Positions 43,126 through 53,266 of a DNA stretch of 64,000 nucleotides are shown piece by piece (the stretch's first letter is position 1; each line of letters begins with the position of its first letter). Origin of the DNA: Chondrus crispus (lineage: Eukaryota; Rhodophyta; Florideophyceae; Gigartinales; Gigartinaceae); contig NW_005178827.1 of the NCBI RefSeq assembly GCF_000350225.1, positions 176,666-240,665 of the forward strand. Reading direction: 5' to 3'. The translations under genes and the position numbers were made by a program. The notes beneath the pieces are model-generated. The model was not told the DNA's origin, did not search any database, and saw nothing but the letters and a program-made list of their open reading frames with translations.

Positions 43126-45280
43126 CGGGCCTCGGCGGTCTCCCCGTTGAGTAGTTTCCTTCCCCTTTGTATCGCCCGCTCTTTCTTCCTCTCTTGCTAG
43201 TCACAACTCCCTCGTCGCTGCCCCGACGGGGGGGTGTTTGCCCCCACGGCCCCTCCGTGCGCGTCGATTTACACGTTGGTCGAGAGGCCACTGCGGTTCG
43301 TGGCGAGGCAGCGGTGTGGTTCGAGCCGGAGACCGTGGTCGTATCTGCGGATCGATCCTTGTTGATATTGCCGACCCCGCTTATCCCCGCTCGCCCCACC
43401 TCATCAGCGAAGTCGTGGTGGTAGTAGGACGCCTCGACGGTGACCTTGGGGACAGCGAAGTAATTCGCGAACGCACGATCGCGCGAGTTCACAAGCTCTC
43501 CCCCTTTGCCAGCTCGTCGTTCGTGGCTTAATTGACCCCTCGCTCGACGGCATCAGTCCCCGCGTGCGGTCGTAGCGAGTTGCGTTCTGTAGCGGGGCCG
43601 GTGATCCGTCCCTCGTTCCCCGCTGGTACACCGACGACGACTCCCCGGCGGCGTTTTAGGCCGGCGGTGCCCTGAGAGTCAAACGGCGAAACGGTGTTGT
43701 GGAGGGGGTCGTCCCCTCCCCGCGACAGCACACTACCTGTATCTTCGTGTCTGGCATGGTGCGGCGCTCCCGTGTGGTCAGCGGTCCGGGCTGGAGCGGG
43801 TTCGCCCAATGGCCCGAGATCCACGCCGACGCGCAGATTATTCGCACCTAACCGCATGCGAAGGGAAGGCGCGCCGCGTAGCAGTAGGCCAGGTCGGTCC
43901 CCGTTTTCGACAAGCGGGAGGTCTTTCTCCGAGCGGGGCGGCGGCGGAGTGACACGCGCAGTCGATGAAGGACTTGGCGCGGGTGTTGTAGTCGCCTGGG
44001 TAGAGGACCGGGCGTCCCGGTTGGGTCTTGGCGAGTGCGAGCGGAAAGGGGCGGCCTCGGGGCTGCCCAGCTTGCGGTTCGCCGTCCACGAAGGGCTGAG
44101 TCCACTGTACGCCATCGTGTCTGTCCGTCCCGTTGCGAGCTGCGTCTACGACACGGAGGCGCGCGTCCTTGATCAAACCCCCCAAAAAATTGGCAGAAAT
44201 GTTTCCCGCCAAAATATTTTTTTGCCGAAAAATCAGATCCGTTGATTGAATCACGCCAAAAAACTTGCCAGAAATGTTTCCCGCGAAAATCTTTTCAACA
44301 GCAATGCCCGTGATGTCGATGCCGCCCCACCACGTCACTCCAGCTAACGGTCGAGTGGCGCGCTCGTCTTGTACGCATACGTAATGCACGTGCTGTACGC
44401 CGTGCACTGTCATTTCCAACCGTTAACTTTTCCATATTTTAGGGGGACGGCGGCGGTTTGGGGCGTATACCAGCCTCCGAGGCACGAGCAAACACCTCAC
44501 TTTTTGCTTGCGCGTCGGATATCGGATCCCGTTTGTACTTATCACTGCCCATGCGCGTGCACTCAACGAGCGCATGCGCCCGCGGCCCGTCTGGTCCTTC
44601 TCCTCAGGGGTCGTCCCCTCTCGGGCAGTACGGACTGCCCGGGGCCTTGGAGTCGTGCGTTCGGTCGGCGCCCTTTCCTGGCCGATTATGTCAGGAGTCG
44701 TCCCCCCCTCTCGGGCAGTACGGACTGCCCGAGGCCTGTTCCTTGCGCGTTCGGAAAACGTCCATCGTTTCGGCTTAATAGTTTTCCAGCGCGCTGCCGA
44801 TGCTCCTCGCCTCATCGATTACCGCGAGGGTTGTTCTCCCTCGGGCAGTAAGGACTGCCCGAGGCCTATGCGTCACGCGTTCGGGAAGCGTGCATCACTT
44901 CGGCTTGATGTTCTTCCCTGTTCGCAGTCGGTGCGCTATACTATATTTGCACACGACGGGACTGCAACAGCGCGAGTATAGCGCACCGGTCGTAGGTCGT
45001 CGTGTTAGTTGGGAGGCCGTATCCTCCCTCCTTTTACTCGATGTCCCAGGGCTACTGTTCGTGACACAGTACGCCCTGTCTCACGAACCGCCTCTCGTCG
45101 GTGATGGCGGTTCGTGTCGCGTGGACTTGCGTTGTCCGTGCGTCGACTGGACATCCCATGCTTCCCCGAAGTTGGTCGGGCACCCTCGTTGTGTCCTTGC
45201 GTAGACCCCCGCCCTTTCCGACCGCGAAGGGGGGGGTTTAAATTTTCCGGTCGACGGAGCGGTTGAGGGGGGCCCCCTCC
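43126..45280. other. Gypsy-B 3' internal region, repeat-bearing
   Basis: Between the two convergent coding regions (antisense gene and pol). Short frames only. It contains a 16-bp direct repeat with the E2F-like core TTTCCCGC (44194-44209 and 44269-44284), three near-identical hairpins (44620-44863) and an inverted repeat with 14-bp arms (44929-44942/44975-44988). Confidence 0.6.
44620..44863. repeat. Three hairpins sharing one sequence
   Basis: CTCGGGCAGT-ACGG-ACTGCCCGAG and close variants at 44620-44643, 44710-44733 and 44840-44863 (third loop AAGG). Each is followed by GGCC and then a related GCGTTCGG block, so these are diverged tandem units of about 90-130 bp in which the hairpin is conserved. 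The core CAGTACGGACTG is also that of the first LTR hairpin. Confidence 0.9.
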
Positions 45281-48200
45281 TTAAGAGTGAACGTCCGCGT
45301 TCACTTCGGAGTTGAGGTCCCTCCCCGTGCGTCTTCGAAGACGCAGCGCATATCGAGACACCAATTCTTCGGGGATGTGGGTGCGTGCCGTCCAAGTGGG
45401 TTGGTCGTAGTCCGCCCACTTGATGAGGAACTCCGTTGTTCCGTCTTCCATCTCTCGATGCTTGAGTAGTCTCTCCACGGCGTACTGTGCTCCCTCCCTG
45501 ACCTTGTCGGCAAGGTCACGCGGGGTCGTCGTGCTCACCCGTGGCACGTCCATCGGCGGGGGCGCGTACACGCAGCGGTCTGCGGACACCCGCTCGGTGA
45601 CGCCATCACGATCGATTGTGATGGTTCGACGATCGTTGGTGAGGACATGGTACGGCCCCACGGCGGGCGAGGCGAGCTTTTTAGACGTCTTGTCCCCGTC
45701 GGTGGGGTTCAGGTAGATGAAGTTACCTGGCTCGAGACGTGTGTTAATCGTTCGAACGCGCTTATCGAAGTCGCGTTTGTAACGGGCTTGCGTGCGTCGC
45801 AAGCTCCCATAGGCCTTCTGGATGGTGGCGTCCAGGGTCTTCAGGAACTCCGCACGATCCGTTCCCTTATCGGCAGTTGGCGCGTCCCCGCCGGTTTTTC
45901 GAAGAGAAAACTCCGGCGGGGGCCGGCTGAGCACGAGCTCAAACGGGGTCGTTCGTGTGGTTCGGTGTACGTGGTAGTTATATGCGTACGTTAACGGTCC
46001 CACGTACACGTCCCAGTCGTCTTGATGCTCGTTCACGTAATTGCGGAGCATCGCCGCAATCGTTCGGTTATAGCGTTCCACCTGGCCGTTCGTCTGAGGG
46101 TGGTACGCTGACGTATAAAGGTTCGTAACTCCAAGCACTCGGCATGTGCTTTGGAAGAACTTTGCGTTGAACTGCGGTCCGTTATCCGACAGTAGCGAGC
46201 GTGGGACGCCGTACTTAAAGACCCACGCTTCGCAAAACCCCACTGCGACGGTGTAGACGGTTACCGTCCGCAGTGCGACGACCTGCGTTAACTTCGTAAA
46301 GCGGTCGGTGATTACCAGGAGGAGTCGTTTCCCTGCCTTGGTCTTTGGGAGCGGTCCCAGTGTATCGATCGCGAGGCTCTCCAACGGCCGCGTCGCCGGA
46401 AACAACCTTAATCGGTTTAGGTGTTTCCGAAGCTTGACGCGGTTCATCGCACAGGTTCGACAACCTCGTACGGTCGACGCGACGTCCGCGGCCAAGTGTG
46501 GCCAGTAGTACTCGCGACGGAGCGCGTAGTACATGCGGTTTTGCCCCGGATGCCCGGCGATGGCCGGGTTATGGCAGAGCCGCAGCAACCGAGCGCGTAG
46601 AGTCCGAGGGACCACCAACTGTACGATATTAGGGTCGAAGGGGTGTCTCCGTTTGAGCACCCCTTGGTGGTCCTCGAAGAACGCGGAGTCCCGGGACTCT
46701 GACTGTCGTGCCAATACCGTTTGGCAGAAGTCATCCACGCGTTGTTCTTCGGCTATCTCCTCTATCGTAAGAGGGGCCGGCAGGTCGTCCTGCGGAGGGG
46801 CGACCTGGAAACCGGACGTATCGGCTTCGAAGTCTTGGGCGCGATCGAGGTCCACGGCGTCGAATTCCTCGTTCTCTGCCCAGAAAGCGTGGGGTTCTTC
46901 TAGAGCAGGGGCTTCGTCGTCGCCCCTCGGCTCGTCGCGCGCTCGGGCGCGCAAATTCCTTCGGGATTTCGTTCGGTTCCTTGTGGTCACGAAGACGTGG
47001 TCGGCCTCGTGGTCGCAGCTCGCTGTGCATACGTGGTCCGCGAGCTCATCGGAGACATCACGAACGGTCGTGCACGTGTCGTAGGTGGGGATGTCGTCGT
47101 CCACCTCGACAGCCGGGCGAGGGTCGTCGGTGACCCTCGGTGATACGAGGCGTGACAGGGCGTCTCGAACCTGCTGCACCTGCCCAGGGCGGTACTGAAT
47201 GGTGAAATCGTATTCAGCCAGACGTAGCCGCCACCGGGTGAGTCTTCCGGAACTCTCGGTCAGGGACATGAGCCACCTCAGCGCGTCGTGATCCGTTCGG
47301 ACGGTGAACTTCGTGCCCTCGACGTACGGGCGTAGTGTGCGGACGGCCCACACTACAGCGAAGCACTCGCGTTTCGTAGCGCTGTAGTTGCGTTCGCTGT
47401 CGTTTAACGAATACGACCAATATCCGACGGGACGCCAGTCGTTGGCTTCGTCGTGTTCTTGCAGCAGCGTACACCCGAGTTGGTACGCACTTGCATCGGT
47501 ATCGATCATGTACGGCCGACCGTACCGCGGAAGCGCAAGTATCAGCGGAGCGATCATCCTTGCCTTGAGGTCCTCGAACGCTTGAAGCTGGGCCTCCGTC
47601 GGATTATCGAAGTCGGGGTCGGCGTCCTTGCGGGTCATGTCGGTTAGCAGTCGAGCTATCTTGGCAAACCCCCTGACGAAACGGCGGTAGACGTTGCACG
47701 CCCCGAGGAACGAGCGCACCTGCGTAAGCGTCCTCGGGAACGTGAACGTCTTGAAGGCGTCGGCCGCCGTTTCGGCCACGCTGAGCTTACCTGGGGATAT
47801 CACGTGCCCCAGGTAATGCACCTTCGGACGGAAGAAGCTGCACTTCTTGAGCTTGAGGGATATACCGGCGGTCCTCAACAAGCTCAAGACAATGTCGAGG
47901 TGTTCGGCGTGCTCCTCGTGCGTTCGGGAAAAAACTATGACGTCGTCGAGGTATACGAGACATATCTGCCATCTTACGCCGGACAAGATGATGTCCAATG
48001 CACGTTGGAAGGTGGCCAGTGCCCCTTTCAGTCCGAACGGCATACGCAAATGGCGAAACGTACCCATATGCGTGGTGAATGTGGTCTTATCCCGGTCCTC
48101 CGGCGCGACCGGGATTTGCCAGTAGCCTGAATTGCAGTCGAGCGTAGTGAAGACGGCTGCATCCCCTAACGAATCGATGCAGTCGTCCATCTGGGGCAGC

Positions 48201-49990
48201 GGATACGAATCCGCTGCCGTCTTTGCGTTGAGACGTCGGTAGTCAGCGCAAAACCGAAGGGAGCCGTCTTTTTTCGGGACGAGCACCACCGGCGAAGCCC
48301 ACTCGGTGCTCGCGGGTTCGATAACTCCGGCGTTCAACATCTTGTTGACTTCTTTAGCGACCATCTCACGCATGGCGGGCCCCTTTCGGTAGGGCATAGA
48401 ACGAATCGGTTTCGTCCCCGCCTCGAGTGGTATGCGGTGCTCCGTTGCTCGTATCGTACCGAGCGCACCGCTCCACAGACTCGAATGCTTACGGAGCATG
48501 TCGAGTACCCTTGCGCGGAGCTTGTCATCGTCGATGTATGACAAGTCCATTTCTTTTTCCCAATTCATCGGCGAATTTTCGGGATCCTTATTTGTGACTC
48601 GCGCGGTGCCTTCCGTCGATGATGGGCACCCCGCCGGCTGATCGCCGGGGCCGGCGTGACATCCCTCGGCGGCCTTATTTTCCGGGGAGCTTGGTCGGCC
48701 AGCTCCCTCTCTCCCGGCTTGCACGTCCCAGTCGGTGAGATGCAGCGCGTGTGCGATCTCCGCCCCAACTCGGCGCTCGGGCGTCAGGATCGCCAGCGGA
48801 TTGCGCTTCGCGTAACCGACGACGGCGCGCTTCGGGAGCCTCCTCGCTTGGCTCGAGAAATTCGCCACGATCACGTCGAAGGTCTGGTTCGGTAAGACCT
48901 CAGCTACACCGTTCGTGAGCCTCACTCCGTGCCGACGTTGGAGTGACGGCTTGGGTTCCAAGAAAACGAGGCCGCTCCCGGCGGTAGTGACGCGTATCCG
49001 TGCTTGCGACATCGCGGGGATCGTGACCCATCGGGCGACACGGATCGGCTGTGGCGCTTCTTCGCGTACGTCGGCCCGACTTGACTGGCGACCGTGGCGC
49101 CGGGTTGGGGGAGACGGCTCCCCCTTCCCATCGACAATGGCGACGGAGCCACCTTGTCGGAGCTCGAGCCTCTGCGCATCGATGTCGATACTTCGAACGT
49201 GCGCATCGATGAACGCCGTGCCCAGGAGGACGGGCACCGCGAGCTGGTCGGCGACCACGAACGGAATGCGGAACGTCGTGTTCCGCAGTCGGACGACCAG
49301 CTGCACAACCGCAGTCAGCTTGAGCGGGTTACTGATCGCGCCTGCCAACCGTGGCAGGCGTGCGTCGCGTACGACGTAGCGCGTCCAATCGGGAGGAAGG
49401 TCGGCCTTCCTCACCAAGTTATACCCCGAGCTGGTATCGACTGCAATGGTATGAGGCTTGAACGCGTTCCCCTCGGTTGCGATCGAGCCAAGGACGTTGT
49501 ATATCTTCGATGTCATCAAGCAGATGACACCGTCGACTACCTTCGGTGACGACGGCTCGGCCAGGTCGTTCCGCTTGGGCCGCCGGCGTCGGTTCCGGCT
49601 TCTCTTCCGAGGTCTTCTGCCTCGGTCGCGGGGCGTCCGTCGGTCGGTGACGTCCTCGCGACAAGTCGCGTCCGTACGCGACTTGATTTCTTCTGGCGGC
49701 TCCGGACACACGTGGGTCGGGCCGCCTGCGCGTTCGATGCGCTCCTTATTTGGCATGTGGCTCACGGTGGCCACGGTGCCTTCTTCCTCTAGGCGTGCCG
49801 GGCTCTCGGTGGCCTCGGCGCCTTTGTCCTCCCGCACCTGACTTACGGAAGTCTCGGTGCGCTCGTGCGGAGTCGAGGGGAATATTATCGGCAAACATTC
49901 CCTTCCTCCGCCGGGGTTGAATCGTAACGGGTCTAGGTTGGTGTGACAAGACGGCTCACGCGACCGCGCGAACGTAACCGTCTTTACGGG
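45281..49990 (-). CDS. pol: Gypsy-B pol polyprotein (via -1 frameshift)
   Basis: The frame is open from the slip site (49990) to 45281, 1570 codons, with no early ATG, so translation by -1 frameshift from gag is the natural reading. Domains: a basic region (RRPRKRSRNRRRRPKR), protease with VDTSSGYNLV (D-T-S in place of D-T/S-G) and VLLGTAFIDAHV, reverse transcriptase with YLDD, RNase H (IDTDASAYQLG; RTDHDALRW), integrase with H-H-C-C finger (CHNPAIAGH...CRTCAMN) and D, D, E in AIDTLGPL, LSDNGPQF and NGQVERYN. A C-terminal chromodomain follows (YAVERLLKHRE..EFLIKWADY). Chromodomains direct integration to marked chromatin in chromoviruses. No lesion seen; the Ser in the protease motif is the one oddity. 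Confidence 0.93.
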   Translation of the reverse strand, partial: PVKTVTFARSREPSCHTNLDPLRFNPGGGRECLPIIFPSTPHERTETSVSQVREDKGAEATESPARLEEEGTVATVSHMPNKERIERAGGPTHVCPEPPEEIKSRTDATCREDVTDRRTPRDRGRRPRKRSRNRRRRPKRNDLAEPSSPKVVDGVICLMTSKIYNVLGSIATEGNAFKPHTIAVDTSSGYNLVRKADLPPDWTRYVVRDARLPRLAGAISNPLKLTAVVQLVVRLRNTTFRIPFVVADQLAVPVLLGTAFIDAHVRSIDIDAQRLELRQGGSVAIVDGKGEPSPPTRRHGRQSSRADVREEAPQPIRVARWVTIPAMSQARIRVTTAGSGLVFLEPKPSLQRRHGVRLTNGVAEVLPNQTFDVIVANFSSQARRLPKRAVVGYAKRNPLAILTPERRVGAEIAHALHLTDWDVQAGREGAGRPSSPENKAAEGCHAGPGDQPAGCPSSTEGTARVTNKDPENSPMNWEKEMDLSYIDDDKLRARVLDMLRKHSSLWSGALGTIRATEHRIPLEAGTKPIRSMPYRKGPAMREMVAKEVNKMLNAGVIEPASTEWASPVVLVPKKDGSLRFCADYRRLNAKTAADSYPLPQMDDCIDSLGDAAVFTTLDCNSGYWQIPVAPEDRDKTTFTTHMGTFRHLRMPFGLKGALATFQRALDIILSGVRWQICLVYLDDVIVFSRTHEEHAEHLDIVLSLLRTAGISLKLKKCSFFRPKVHYLGHVISPGKLSVAETAADAFKTFTFPRTLTQVRSFLGACNVYRRFVRGFAKIARLLTDMTRKDADPDFDNPTEAQLQAFEDLKARMIAPLILALPRYGRPYMIDTDASAYQLGCTLLQEHDEANDWRPVGYWSYSLNDSERNYSATKRECFAVVWAVRTLRPYVEGTKFTVRTDHDALRWLMSLTESSGRLTRWRLRLAEYDFTIQYRPGQVQQVRDALSRLVSPRVTDDPRPAVEVDDDIPTYDTCTTVRDVSDELADHVCTASCDHEADHVFVTTRNRTKSRRNLRARARDEPRGDDEAPALEEPHAFWAENEEFDAVDLDRAQDFEADTSGFQVAPPQDDLPAPLTIEEIAEEQRVDDFCQTVLARQSESRDSAFFEDHQGVLKRRHPFDPNIVQLVVPRTLRARLLRLCHNPAIAGHPGQNRMYYALRREYYWPHLAADVASTVRGCRTCAMNRVKLRKHLNRLRLFPATRPLESLAIDTLGPLPKTKAGKRLLLVITDRFTKLTQVVALRTVTVYTVAVGFCEAWVFKYGVPRSLLSDNGPQFNAKFFQSTCRVLGVTNLYTSAYHPQTNGQVERYNRTIAAMLRNYVNEHQDDWDVYVGPLTYAYNYHVHRTTRTTPFELVLSRPPPEFSLRKTGGDAPTADKGTDRAEFLKTLDATIQKAYGSLRRTQARYKRDFDKRVRTINTRLEPGNFIYLNPTDGDKTSKKLASPAVGPYHVLTNDRRTITIDRDGVTERVSADRCVYAPPPMDVPRVSTTTPRDLADKVREGAQYAVERLLKHREMEDGTTEFLIKWADYDQPTWTARTHIPEELVSRYALRLRRRTGRDLNSEVNADVHS

Positions 49991-52545
49991 TTTTTCGAAC
50001 TACCCGAGCTGTCGGAGCTACCCGCCCTGCTATCGTTAGCTAGCGCGTCAACGGGTCCCTGACCGTGGTGGTGCGCGTCGTTCCTCCACCCTGGCTGGGC
50101 ATCCTCTACGAAGTAATTGGATGCTTCGCCACCTTGAATTGCAACGTCCGGCCGTTGCAATATTTGAGGGGCGGCGAGAACCGGCTCTCCTCCGCCTCCT
50201 TCCGTGGGCTGGGGGTTCGGATCCCCAACCCAATCTTGGAGGTACATGATGGCGTTCTGTACCCCTTGGGGCAACTGGGTACGGCCCCGGTCGCCTCTTC
50301 CATCTCGAGGGGGATACCGCGTATCCATCCGACGAGGGTCACGGCGATCCCTTTGATCGGTTCCCGGGTGTCGATACCGGCCTTCGCGAGGGGCGAAACG
50401 GACGCCCCCACCCGATCGGTTCGGGTCTCCTCGCCGCGGGCCTCGGTCTTCCCGCGTAGACTGCTGAAGGAGATTGCGCATCCCGGGGCGCGTCTCCATC
50501 TGATAGCGGTAGTTCCTGTACGCCGTGAACTGACGTTGTTCAGGCGACCGGAACGGGCACGCGTACATGGCGTGGCCATACGTCCGGCACAGCCAACAAA
50601 CGTACGCGCTGCCATCGGTCGACGCGAACGTCGCCGCGTGGCGTGCCTCTTCGTCGGTGAGTCGAGGCACGTAAGGCGGCACGCGATCCCCTTCTCGACG
50701 GGAGATATCCAGCTCTGCCCTGTTGTGGTTCGGACCACCCGTGGCTTCTGGCGTGCGCGCGAACGCATTCGCGTAGCTTCCGGTCGATCCCGTGGAAGCT
50801 GTTGTTGGAGGTCGGCCTCCTGCGCGGTCGAAGCCTTGCGTAATGAGGACAGGGTCGGCCTGCCACTCATCTTCTCCAATGTGGAGGGCGGTCGCCGGCA
50901 AACTTGTTCCGTGCGACCTCGGAGTTCGGACTCCCTTCGCTGCCGGCTTCGGATCCGGCAGCGGCAATCCGCGGCGGGCGCGGTAGGTTGTTCCCTCAGC
51001 CGTTGCGATACGGCGAATCGTTGAGAGTTCGGTCTTGTGTTGTCCGGGCAACCTTGGCATCGTCTCTGCAACTGCGGCCCGGGTCGCAGTGGACAACCCG
51101 CGCACGAAGTAGTGCGCGAGGGCTTGTTCTGAGAACACGGCCGTGCATCGGAACGCGGCGGATTCCAGCCGGTCCGGGAACGTGTTCTCGGTTTCGTGAG
51201 GAAGCTGTCGCGCCAACGCGACAGCATCAAACGCTTCCCCTAACACGTCGTCGGTTAGGTAGCGTTTGATAAATTGGTTGACGAGACCAGGCCAGCTCGT
51301 GTCGTCGTGGAGCTGGCCGGCGCGGAGGCCGCGCATGGTGTAACTCGTATACAACCGCTCCGCGTCTCGCTCGAGGAATTGAGCGAAGACACGGACTGCC
51401 ACACCTTCGGTCAGGTGCTGGGCATTGAAGGTTATCGGGATATCCTTCAGGAACGGGAGCAGCTGAATCGCATCAGTACCGTCGAAGCTCTTCATCGTGG
51501 GGCGGAGCCCACGGCAGCGTTGGACGTACTTCGCGATCCGTCCCGCGTCACCCGAGGTAACGAGCCTCGAGGTGTTGTCCAACCGATACATCCGGTAGTT
51601 CGCGACGGCGCTGAACTCCTGTATCATGGTGTGGACGGGCTCGACCCCAGGTTCGGCGGGACCCAACGTTCCTAACGGCGTGACGGGCAGCGTTTGGATG
51701 TCGACGGGGCCGGGATGCGCGGTAAGATCCGCCGGCTGGTAGCCGCCCCAGCGAGGATCGAAGGGGAGAATCGGTTCCCCTGATCCGCGGGCGACTCCTC
51801 CACGGCGCTGGTCGAGTTCGGTCGGTACCCGTCGTGACTGCGGCATGCTTCCGGGGACATGCGGCAGGGCTTGAGTCTCGGACGCGAAGTTCGCGTCCGC
51901 CGTCGGCTTGATGTCCTCCGCCCTCCGGCTGGTGACGGCACCAGCCGGGGGCCACTCTTGCGATCCGGACGCGACCGGAGGAACAGTGGCACCGGGCCTA
52001 CTCGAGGAGGCTCCGGGCGGCCTCTCGGCCGAGGTCTGTTCCATCTCACGGGCACGGCGGCGCGTTGAGTTAAGTTCCGCCGCCATGTGCGCGAACGCTC
52101 CCATCTGTTCGGCAGATGGGAAGGGTTGCGGGTCTCGTCGAACCCCGGAGTTTGCACTCGCGGGTCGACCCGCAACCTCTACGGCGGGGGAATCAATGCG
52201 CGCGTCCTCCACCAGCGCCACACGGGCGTGTAGCTGGTCGACGAGTGCACGCAGATTCTCCAAGGACTGAGTTACGCGCTCGAACCTTCCTTCGCGGAGG
52301 GAGCGCAACTCTTCCATACAGCGGGCGTAGACGCTGTCGGAGACGTCGATACGGAGAGATGTCCGGACATCCTCGATGTACTCGGCGATGCGATCGTACA
52401 TCGCGCGAGCGCGTTCTTCGGAGAGGTCGGGCGACGGTTCGCGGTCCCGAGGACCTGCGTCGCCGTCGCCCACTTGGACGCGTAGCGCGGCCTCTCGCAC
52501 ATCCGCCGGCTCGGATCGGATCGAGGTCGGGTACTCGGCGCTCAT
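49984..52545 (-). CDS. gag: Gypsy-B gag
   Basis: First ATG of the frame is at 52545 (853 codons to the stop at 49984). Charged N-terminal half with helices (ARAMYDRIAEYIEDVRTSL), then around residue 316 the motif YRMYRLDN and the capsid-like block that follows it in all three Gypsy families here. A zinc knuckle C-x2-C-x4-H-x4-C (CWLCRTYGHAMYAC) is near residue 650. The C-terminus is Arg/Gly-rich and Ser-rich, ending SSGSSKNP. The slip heptamer lies within the last four codons before the stop. Confidence 0.93.
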   Translation of the reverse strand: MSAEYPTSIRSEPADVREAALRVQVGDGDAGPRDREPSPDLSEERARAMYDRIAEYIEDVRTSLRIDVSDSVYARCMEELRSLREGRFERVTQSLENLRALVDQLHARVALVEDARIDSPAVEVAGRPASANSGVRRDPQPFPSAEQMGAFAHMAAELNSTRRRAREMEQTSAERPPGASSSRPGATVPPVASGSQEWPPAGAVTSRRAEDIKPTADANFASETQALPHVPGSMPQSRRVPTELDQRRGGVARGSGEPILPFDPRWGGYQPADLTAHPGPVDIQTLPVTPLGTLGPAEPGVEPVHTMIQEFSAVANYRMYRLDNTSRLVTSGDAGRIAKYVQRCRGLRPTMKSFDGTDAIQLLPFLKDIPITFNAQHLTEGVAVRVFAQFLERDAERLYTSYTMRGLRAGQLHDDTSWPGLVNQFIKRYLTDDVLGEAFDAVALARQLPHETENTFPDRLESAAFRCTAVFSEQALAHYFVRGLSTATRAAVAETMPRLPGQHKTELSTIRRIATAEGTTYRARRGLPLPDPKPAAKGVRTPRSHGTSLPATALHIGEDEWQADPVLITQGFDRAGGRPPTTASTGSTGSYANAFARTPEATGGPNHNRAELDISRREGDRVPPYVPRLTDEEARHAATFASTDGSAYVCWLCRTYGHAMYACPFRSPEQRQFTAYRNYRYQMETRPGMRNLLQQSTREDRGPRRGDPNRSGGGVRFAPREGRYRHPGTDQRDRRDPRRMDTRYPPRDGRGDRGRTQLPQGVQNAIMYLQDWVGDPNPQPTEGGGGEPVLAAPQILQRPDVAIQGGEASNYFVEDAQPGWRNDAHHHGQGPVDALANDSRAGSSDSSGSSKNP
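49990..49996 (-). promoter_or_regulatory. Putative -1 ribosomal frameshift site
   Basis: On the minus strand GAAAAAC in the gag phase G-AAA-AAC, two codons before the gag stop. A -1 slip there enters the pol frame, which is open with no stop. The heptamer departs from the ideal X-XXY-YYZ only at its first base. No pseudoknot was worked out. Confidence 0.55.
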
Positions 52546-52603
52546 CTCAACGCGTACGGACGCGGAGGTAAAGGACAACCTTCTCGGCGTGATCTTGAAG
52601 GTC

Positions 52604-52621
52604 TTCTAGGTCGGGAGACCA
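52604..52621 (-). other. Primer-binding site of Gypsy-B
   Basis: TGGTCTCCCGACCTAGAA on the minus strand, one base after the 5' LTR. Identical in all 18 bases to the site of Gypsy-A. Confidence 0.92.
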
Positions 52622-52622
52622 G

Positions 52623-53261
52623 TGTCGCATAAACACCCCACCTACGGCGGAAGGGTGTTCGCGATGTTCGGCGGAAGACCCCGGATCGGCGTACCGAGGG
52701 TCTTGAACCAACCAACGCCACCGGAAGCGGGCCGGTAGCGGGTGGTAGAGCGTGGTCGGCGGGGACGCGCGCGTAGGCAAGCGGATCGACGCCTCGACGC
52801 CCCGGAGCAGTACCGGTTGACGATCCGGTACTGACGGGCGGAGGCGGATCGCAGCTCGCCGCGGTGTCGCGCGCGTCCACTACCCGCTCGGTGGTCACTA
52901 CTCGCGGAACGGCGGTGTGAGTAGAGTAAGCTGGGTGGTCGACCGTCGGTGGAGGGTTGCCTGTCCTCCCCCCCTCCGCCGGCAGTCGCTCCCTATATTT
53001 ATTGTACAAGTTAATTAACCGTCTACAGTACAGTACGGACTGTACTGTAGTCGGCTTACTGTATACAGTGCGGGCCGGCCCGCACTGTAACGCTGTCAGC
53101 CGTCGGGGCTGACAGCCTACGTGTGCTACACGTGAGATACACGTGTTGGTGCGCGTGCGCTGTAAGGTATGCGCGCGCGCACGCTGTAAGGTCCGTACCT
53201 TACAGCGTTAGATCTAATTCTAAATCTAATGTATAGTACAGTAGCCGGCGGTTATGCTACA
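52623..53261 (-). repeat. 5' LTR of Gypsy-B
   Basis: 639 bp, about 98% identical to 39963-40601, with the same hairpin cluster and minus-strand AATAAA (52998-53003). It ends at TGTAGC next to the GGGCA target copy. Confidence 0.95.
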
Positions 53262-53266
53262 GGGCA

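Larger units (their letters stand above)
39963..53261 (-). mobile_element. Gypsy-B: near-intact chromovirus-like LTR retrotransposon
   Basis: 13.3 kb, oriented on the minus strand, inserted in Copia pol with the target duplication GGGCA (39958-39962, 53262-53266). The two 639-bp LTRs differ at about 13 positions (2%). Reading the minus strand: 5' LTR 53261-52623, primer site, gag, a -1 shift site, pol with protease, RT, RNase H, integrase and chromodomain, a 4.7-kb 3' region, and 3' LTR 40601-39963. The 3' region carries a long antisense gene. All catalytic residues seen in RT and integrase are intact. Confidence 0.97.

Noticed and set aside
43238-44245. Plus-strand frames after the antisense gene of Gypsy-B
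   Set aside because: Short, overlapping in several frames and without motifs; they lie beyond the AATAAA.
50065-51230. Long frames on both strands (319 and 374 codons)
   Set aside because: Both overlap Gypsy-B gag, whose frame contains the zinc knuckle and capsid block; they are GC-driven shadows.
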